From Flavobacteriales bacterium UBA7443 (GTDB lineage: Bacteria; Bacteroidota; Bacteroidia; Flavobacteriales_D; Sanyastnellaceae): 9,968 nucleotides of DNA. A program made the position numbers and the translations under genes. Location: NCBI GenBank assembly GCA_002477505.1, contig DLQB01000060.1, positions 1,715-11,682 on the forward strand. Direction: 5' to 3'. Positions 5,192 to 9,968 of this stretch are shown here, piece after piece (positions within the stretch are counted from its first letter, which is position 1; the number at the start of each line of letters is the position of its first letter). The notes under the pieces are model-generated. The model ran no database searches and was not told the origin of the DNA. It worked only from the letters and a program-made list of their open reading frames with translations.

Positions 5192-7999
5192 TTATTGCAA
5201 AATCACCTGCTTGATGATGGTGCCTTCTTCTGAATTCAATCGGAACACATATGTGCCTTTGGCCAATCCTGACCAATCCAACCATTCTCCTGATGACGCC
5301 ATGCCCTGGTCAACAAGCGCTCCGGTAGTCGACATCAAACTCCATTCGAATGGCGTGTTTGACATTTCATTCGAATTCAACTGCACCCGTCCATTGGATG
5401 GATTCGGGTACAAATCCAATGTCATCCCCAACGCTTCTGAAATTCCGGTCACATTGATGGTGAAAGGAATGCGTTCGGATGCGCAGGCAATCGATGGAGT
5501 CTGGACCACCCAATTGTAGAAGAAATAATAGTAGTTGTAGGCATTGTTTCCACCGGCTGTGCTCTGTGTGATTGAAGCCAAGTCTCCGATAGCATACGGA
5601 TAAGCCATATCCGTATCAGGAGCGTCACGCCACAGCTGGGGATCATTATCCAAACTGCGCAAGCCATAATCATTGCCCTGCTCCAACTCAAAATCCAACT
5701 CAAGTGTATTCATTCCATCAGCAACTTCAAAAACAGCAGACGCTACCACGTTGCCTTCGGAATCAACAACGCCAATTTCACGGTCTCCCGCTCCATTCGC
5801 GTATACGTCAACGCTGCGAATCACGATGTCCTCGTATGCATCAAAAAGCAACCAACGAATGCTGTTGTCGTGGTATTGACCTTCGCCTGTTTCAGCACGG
5901 CCTCCTGCTCCTTCGACCATATCTTCAGCTGAAATGTCCTCGACCCATACCGTGGTTGACGACTGTGCATCCAACTCGTACGTTGCTCCTACAGCCATTG
6001 CTTCCGTCGCAGTCTCGGAATCATACCAATGGGTTGTCTCAGAAGAGGACTCCAATGTGATGACTTGCGGCCCGTCTAATTCAGAAGGTCCTGTGATTAC
6101 CGGTGTCTCAGGTGCTTCCAACACGAGCACGATGAATTCCGCCGATGGGTTCGCATTTCCACAGACATCCGTGACCGTCAAAAAATACGTGCCGGACTCT
6201 GTGACGTTAATGCTTTGTGTTTCCTCCCCATTGGACCATGTCCAGTCTCCTGAACTCTCTGAAACCAAATCAACAGAACCGCCTTCACAGAAACTTAATT
6301 CTCCCAGTGCATTCACGACTGGAGCCTCAGCTGTTACAACCTGCACCGACACCACTGTTGATACAGCTGCACATCCATCTGCGTCGTATGCGGTTACGCT
6401 ATAGTTTCCTGTTTCACCTACTGCCAAAGTAGACTCCGTAGTTCCATTGGACCACGCGTAGCTGGCGAACTCGCCTTCTACAATCAAATCAACCGTTTCT
6501 CCCGGGCAAATGGATGTCTCTCCGCTAACCGTCAGAATCAAATCCGTCATGCACGGTGCTTCGAGCAAGTTGTGGTATTGGTCGATGCTCGGATTCTCAA
6601 TGATTGTCACCATGCCACTTGGCCAGCTGATCGTTGCCGTCTCGACTGTGTCATTTTCTCCCAGACCAAACATACACGCAAATGTGTTAGTGATGCCATA
6701 GCTCTCACCTGCACGAATCTCTCGGATTTGCGTGCCGAAGTCGCCTGTAATCACTACGGTTGCGCCTACAGCGTCTTTGTTGGATTCAATGCCTTCCAAA
6801 TCGAAAGCGATCCAATGATTGGCATTGCCCTGATTCAACCACAAAATGTCATCGTTGTTGTTATCAGGACTATTGTATCCATTGCCGTAGCTCGCGTACA
6901 AATCTGCAAAGCCATCTCGGTTGACGTCTCCAACAGCAAAGCTGTGCATGGTATCGCCGGCAACGAAGGTATTTACCTCTGTGAATGTACCGTCGCCATT
7001 GTTGTGAAAATATGAATGGAAACCTCCTGAGATCAGAACATCAACAAATCCATCGTTGTCAAAGTCAGTCATCTTTGCTTGCAACACAAAACCACTGGCC
7101 CCCAAGCCCGCCTCGTCCGTGACGTCGGTGAAGTATCCACTGCCATCGTTTTGCAATAGCTTCATCGTGGTGGAGTGGTTGGTCAGGTAACAATCAAAGT
7201 CACCATCGTTGTCATAATCCGCATAATCCACGGTCCAGCTCTGCTCATTCAACACCAAACCTCGCTCCTCAGCAACTTCTGACCATGTACCATCGCCGTT
7301 ATTCATCCAGATTTGGTTGATGCGGCGTGGGTCATTCGGGTCCGAAACAAATTGTCGGCATTTGGCAATGGTTAGATCCAAATCGCCATCGTGATCGAAA
7401 TCACAGAAAACCGTTCCGTAGTTTCCACTGTGGTCGGTGGATGGAAAGTCGCTGTAATCATAATTTGTGAGGTCAATGAGGTCTGCATCGAAATCCAATG
7501 CCGAACCATTTCCTTTCCAAATGCGCGAGAGCGCATCATCATGGCATCCAAAAACATCAAGCTGACCATCGTTGTCAATGTCCGCAAAATTGCAGGCTTG
7601 CATGAACATTGAACCATTTTCGAGGTCGAAGTCTGACCACTGCCCTACCGCGTCGATGTGCTTAACGTGCACGCCATCATATGAACCGCCCGAAAAAACG
7701 TCTTTGTGTCCATCGTTGTCATAATCCCCAATGGTCATGCCCCACTGGTTATTGTTTGAAACATCCCCGTAATTTACTTCGGTAAATTCGCCCGAACCAT
7801 TCTGGTACAGAACTTTTACCGTTGTAGATCCATCCAAAACGACGATGTCGTCATATCCATCGTTGTCCATGTCGGTGAAGCCGACACAGTTGCCGCTGTT
7901 GTAACTGTCGGGCAAAGACGAAGAAGCGTTGGAGAAGGTCTGAGCGTTAGATGTTAACGCAAACAAGAGTGCTAATGCACCAAATAAAAAATTACGCAT
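5192..7999 (-). CDS. Secreted VCBS/FG-GAP repeat, ASPIC/UnbV and Ig-like protein with T9SS type A sorting domain
   Basis: This 935-residue protein starts with a signal peptide (MRNFLFGALALLFALTSNAQ|T, about 1-20). Seven DxDxDG-type calcium-binding motifs follow at about 43, 92, 140, 200, 261, 312 and 358, consistent with a VCBS/FG-GAP beta-propeller. Residues about 400-470 form an ASPIC/UnbV domain (GATVVITGDFGTQIREIRAG, then FGLGENDTVETATISWPSG). Two Ig/PKD-like domains (about 485-555 and 560-628), each with a Cys near its start and a YAWSNG/WTWSNG motif, are followed by an Ig-like piece (632-690). Residues 700-835 form a separate module ending in a Tyr/Phe-rich stretch. The end (about 855-935) is a T9SS type A sorting domain: LYPNPSNG, then GLAKGTYVFRL, then IKQVILQ. 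The protein is expected to be exported by Sec, carried across the outer membrane by T9SS, and released or anchored on the surface. No catalytic domain is visible; adhesion or carbohydrate/calcium binding are guesses. It is convergent with yigZ and divergent from mtaB. Confidence 0.93.
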   Translation of the reverse strand: MRNFLFGALALLFALTSNAQTFSNASSSLPDSYNSGNCVGFTDMDNDGYDDIVVLDGSTTVKVLYQNGSGEFTEVNYGDVSNNNQWGMTIGDYDNDGHKDVFSGGSYDGVHVKHIDAVGQWSDFDLENGSMFMQACNFADIDNDGQLDVFGCHDDALSRIWKGNGSALDFDADLIDLTNYDYSDFPSTDHSGNYGTVFCDFDHDGDLDLTIAKCRQFVSDPNDPRRINQIWMNNGDGTWSEVAEERGLVLNEQSWTVDYADYDNDGDFDCYLTNHSTTMKLLQNDGSGYFTDVTDEAGLGASGFVLQAKMTDFDNDGFVDVLISGGFHSYFHNNGDGTFTEVNTFVAGDTMHSFAVGDVNRDGFADLYASYGNGYNSPDNNNDDILWLNQGNANHWIAFDLEGIESNKDAVGATVVITGDFGTQIREIRAGESYGITNTFACMFGLGENDTVETATISWPSGMVTIIENPSIDQYHNLLEAPCMTDLILTVSGETSICPGETVDLIVEGEFASYAWSNGTTESTLAVGETGNYSVTAYDADGCAAVSTVVSVQVVTAEAPVVNALGELSFCEGGSVDLVSESSGDWTWSNGEETQSINVTESGTYFLTVTDVCGNANPSAEFIVLVLEAPETPVITGPSELDGPQVITLESSSETTHWYDSETATEAMAVGATYELDAQSSTTVWVEDISAEDMVEGAGGRAETGEGQYHDNSIRWLLFDAYEDIVIRSVDVYANGAGDREIGVVDSEGNVVASAVFEVADGMNTLELDFELEQGNDYGLRSLDNDPQLWRDAPDTDMAYPYAIGDLASITQSTAGGNNAYNYYYFFYNWVVQTPSIACASERIPFTINVTGISEALGMTLDLYPNPSNGRVQLNSNEMSNTPFEWSLMSTTGALVDQGMASSGEWLDWSGLAKGTYVFRLNSEEGTIIKQVILQ
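7050..7867 (-). repeat. Recurrent 11-mer CCATCGTTGTC within the VCBS repeats
   Basis: The exact plus-strand 11-mer CCATCGTTGTC occurs at 7050-7060, 7203-7213, 7566-7576, 7710-7720 and 7857-7867. Read on the minus strand it encodes the DNDG core of five of the seven calcium-binding-type motifs. Most spacings are about 145-155 bases, which matches a propeller blade of around 48-51 residues; the larger 363-base interval contains a diverged copy (DFDHDGDLD). It is coding repeat structure, not a mobile or regulatory repeat. Confidence 0.8.
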
Positions 8000-8026
8000 G
8001 AGAATTGGTTTCAGAATTCAGGTCTT

Positions 8027-8063
8027 GCAATATAACAGCGAATTCCGCAAATGGTTGCAAAAA
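8027..8063 (-). promoter_or_regulatory. Possible promoter for the T9SS cargo gene
   Basis: On the minus strand TATATTGC (8034-8027) resembles the -7 element TANNTTTG with two mismatches (one T short), and TTTTTG (8063-8058) could be the -33 element, 23 bases away, at the long end of reported spacing. The site is 27 bases upstream of the start codon. The whole divergent gap 8000-8122 holds no clearer promoter; for mtaB on the plus strand I see no good match at a usable distance. Confidence 0.3.
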
Positions 8064-8122
8064 TTCAAAATGAGCCGTCAATTTAGGGAATGAGCACCTC
8101 AATTCTGGTTTAAATTCGCTGC

Positions 8123-9421
8123 ATGACACCCGGAGGAACAGCGGCATTTCACACCCTTGGATGCAAGCTGAATTTTAGCGAAACATCGACGATAGCCCGT
8201 GATTTGGCAGACGCCGGTTATGCGCGCGTCGGAATTGATGATGCTCCTGACGTTGTCGTGATTAACACCTGCAGCGTTACCGATCAAGCTGACGCCAAAT
8301 GCCGAAACGCAGTGCGGAGAGCACGCAATGGAAATCCCCATGCATTTGTTGCCGTAGTTGGCTGCTATGCGCAGCTCAAACCTCAGGAAATCAGTCAAAT
8401 TGAGGGCGTTAACCTCGTCCTCGGTGCGCAGGAAAAATTCAACCTAGCGAAGCATCTGATCAAGATGCAGCCGGATGATCCCGCTGCCATTGAAGTCAAT
8501 CCCATCAAGGAAGTAAAGGCTTTTGTCCCTGGATTTTCGAGCAATGATCGAACGCGTGCATTTTTAAAGGTTCAAGATGGCTGCGATTATTTTTGCTCCT
8601 TTTGCACCATTCCACTCGCACGCGGCAGGTCACGGAATGCAACGGTTGCGGAAACCCTTCGGATGGCTGGCAAAGCATTGGATTCAGGTGCGAAGGAAAT
8701 CGTTTTGACCGGCGTGAATATTGGCGATTTTGGAAAAAGTACTGGGGAGACTTTTTTGGATTTAGTGCAAGAACTTGATCATGCCATCGCTGTTCCTCGC
8801 ATGCGAATCAGCAGCATTGAACCCAACCTTTTGGATGAAGCCATCATTGACTATGTCAGCAAAAGTGAACGCTTCCAGCCACATTTTCACATCCCGTTGC
8901 AAAGTGGATCGGATCGCATCTTAAAATCGATGCGCCGGCGTTATCGGACGGATTTATACGCGGAACGCATCACTCGTATTCGTCAAAATATGCCACTCGC
9001 AAGCATCGGAGTTGACGTCATCACTGGCTTTCCTGGGGAAGACGAAGACGCATTTCAAGAGACATACGAATTCCTCCAAGGGCTGCCCATCAGCTACCTT
9101 CACGTCTTCACCTACTCGGAACGTGAAAAAACCACGGCTGTGCGTATGGAAGAGTCCGTTCCCGTGAACATTCGAAAAGAGCGCACGAAAATATTGCGAA
9201 CTCTTTCTTTGAAAAAACAACGCGCCCACTACGAACAATTCCTGTCGCAATCGCGTGAAGTGCTTTTTGAAGATTCTGTCGAAGACGGACTGCGATTCGG
9301 ATACACGCCCGAATATGTCCGCGTGGGTGTTGACGCTGCAGAAGTAGCCGCCAACGAAATCGCGGAAATTCACCTACAAACCATTCGCGCAGCTGGTTTC
9401 ATGCAAGGCCATCGCCATTAA
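8123..9421 (+). CDS. mtaB: tRNA N6-threonylcarbamoyladenosine(37) C2-methylthiotransferase MtaB
   Basis: MtaB is a radical-SAM enzyme that converts t6A37 to ms2t6A37 in tRNAs reading ANN codons. The 432-residue protein has the family layout. The N-terminal UPF0004 domain carries three cluster-binding cysteines at 14 (HTLGCKLNFSE, the form typical of MtaB), 50 (INTCSVTDQAD) and 81 (VVGCYAQ). The radical-SAM domain has CDYFCSFC with Cys154, 158 and 161, then IPLARGRSRN, FHIPLQSGSDRIL (255-267) and DVITGFPGED (298-307). HVFTYSEREKTTA (327-339) is also conserved. The last 60 or so residues are the TRAM-like RNA-binding part. RimO and MiaB are ruled out by the TLGCKLNFSET motif. The start at 8123 leaves a short leader before the first motif, as is usual. 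lgt begins 13 bases after the stop and is probably co-transcribed. Confidence 0.95.
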   Translation: MTPGGTAAFHTLGCKLNFSETSTIARDLADAGYARVGIDDAPDVVVINTCSVTDQADAKCRNAVRRARNGNPHAFVAVVGCYAQLKPQEISQIEGVNLVLGAQEKFNLAKHLIKMQPDDPAAIEVNPIKEVKAFVPGFSSNDRTRAFLKVQDGCDYFCSFCTIPLARGRSRNATVAETLRMAGKALDSGAKEIVLTGVNIGDFGKSTGETFLDLVQELDHAIAVPRMRISSIEPNLLDEAIIDYVSKSERFQPHFHIPLQSGSDRILKSMRRRYRTDLYAERITRIRQNMPLASIGVDVITGFPGEDEDAFQETYEFLQGLPISYLHVFTYSEREKTTAVRMEESVPVNIRKERTKILRTLSLKKQRAHYEQFLSQSREVLFEDSVEDGLRFGYTPEYVRVGVDAAEVAANEIAEIHLQTIRAAGFMQGHRH

Positions 9422-9434
9422 CGCCACCGATTCA

Positions 9435-9968
9435 ATGTATCCAACGCTCTACCACGCCTTCTTTGACCTCTTTGGATGGGAATTGCCTGCGCTCAAGTTG
9501 ATCAACTCATTTGGTCTTTTCGTCGCACTGGCCTTCGTCACCGCTGCAGCCACCCTCAAACGGGAGATGGACCGCAAACAAAAGCTAGGAATTTTCGAAG
9601 CTTCCACCGTGACCGTTCAAAGCGGCGGGCCTGTATCGCCTGTCGAATGGCTGACGCAGGGACTCATTGGATTCCTCATCGGTTGGAAATTTATTTATTT
9701 ATTTTACAACTCTAAAGAGTTATTTTCCAGTGGCTTACCTCAGTCCCATTTGTTTAGTTTCGAAGGTAGTATCGGACTCGGAATTGCTTGCGCCGGCCTA
9801 ATGATTGGATGGAAATGGTGGGAAACCCGCGCAACCCGTTCGAAGCCCGTAAAAACCGAAAAACTAGAGGTTCCAGCCCATACCCATGTCGGTGGAATTG
9901 TAGCTGCAGCGGCTATTGGAGGCGTTGCAGGTGCCAAGCTATTCCACCTGTTTGAGTACCCTGACGAA
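9435..9968 (+). CDS. lgt: Prolipoprotein diacylglyceryl transferase, Bacteroidota type (3' end outside the window)
   Basis: Lgt transfers diacylglycerol from phosphatidylglycerol to the lipobox cysteine of prolipoproteins in the inner membrane. The ATG at 9435 opens a frame of 178 codons with no stop before the right edge. The translation starts MYPTLYHAFFDLFG, as in Bacteroidota Lgt-family proteins, with membrane helices at about 21-41 (SFGLFVALAFVTAAA), 72-92, 109-129 and 151-175, and ends in GAKLFHLFEYPDE, which corresponds to the conserved Gly-Ala/Gly-Arg/Lys segment after the second canonical helix. Compared with the enterobacterial enzyme, the region between residues 42 and 150 is a lineage-type insertion. 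The catalytic half (YGG, HG and RIGN-type motifs) lies beyond the window, so activity cannot be judged. A stretch around 9687-9725 is clearly richer in A/T than its surroundings. Confidence 0.85.
   Translation, partial: MYPTLYHAFFDLFGWELPALKLINSFGLFVALAFVTAAATLKREMDRKQKLGIFEASTVTVQSGGPVSPVEWLTQGLIGFLIGWKFIYLFYNSKELFSSGLPQSHLFSFEGSIGLGIACAGLMIGWKWWETRATRSKPVKTEKLEVPAHTHVGGIVAAAAIGGVAGAKLFHLFEYPDE

Noticed and set aside
5704..7015. Open frames on the plus strand opposite the T9SS cargo gene (for example 5704-6060 and 6572-7015)
   Set aside because: They are antisense to a clear multi-domain protein, show no recognisable domain, and are explained by its biased Asp/Gly/Ser/Thr codon use.
9708..9721. 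Palindrome AACTCT-AA-AGAGTT inside lgt
   Set aside because: The two-base spacer is too short for a hairpin loop and the site lies within the coding region; it is probably chance in an A/T-rich patch.

Overview
The window reads as a chromosomal stretch from a member of the Bacteroidota, most likely of the Flavobacteriales or a nearby order. The evidence is a type IX secretion (T9SS) component (PorT), a T9SS cargo protein with a C-terminal sorting domain, a Rho factor with an Arg/Asn/Asp-rich insertion, a Bacteroidota-type Lgt, an upstream element matching the TANNTTTG -7 consensus, and the absence of clear Shine-Dalgarno sequences. Base composition looks close to balanced. There is no sign of phage, insertion sequence, integron, CRISPR or tRNA/rRNA genes; coding density is high.

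Layout. Bases 1-1241 hold the 3' part of rho. It enters from the left edge through an in-frame array of four 15-bp repeats (bases 3-62) that encode a disordered pentapeptide repeat. The rho stop overlaps by 8 bases the start of a small four-helix membrane protein (1234-1779, DUF4199-like). A hairpin over that stop codon, followed by a good Bacteroidota promoter (about 1796-1826), marks the start of a second unit: porT (1890-2606), a WbpM/FlaA1/CapD-type nucleotide-sugar dehydratase (2614-4470) and yigZ/IMPACT family (4487-5107). A two-way intrinsic terminator (5141-5173) closes this unit and also ends the convergent gene from the other side. That gene, on the minus strand (7999-5192), encodes a 935-residue secreted protein: signal peptide, seven calcium-binding-type VCBS/FG-GAP motifs, an ASPIC/UnbV domain, Ig/PKD-like domains and a type A T9SS sorting domain. 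A 123-base divergent intergenic region separates it from mtaB (8123-9421), followed 13 bases later by the start of lgt (9435 to the right edge, incomplete).

How the genes fit together. Two genes belong to the T9SS surface pathway (PorT as machine part, the 935-residue protein as cargo), the dehydratase could supply sugars for surface polysaccharide, and Lgt modifies lipoproteins, so cell-envelope work dominates. Rho (transcription termination) and MtaB (tRNA-A37 methylthiolation) are housekeeping. I see no convincing undescribed system. The points most worth checking are the Rho repeat array, the porT-dehydratase operon, and the C-terminal architecture of the cargo protein.
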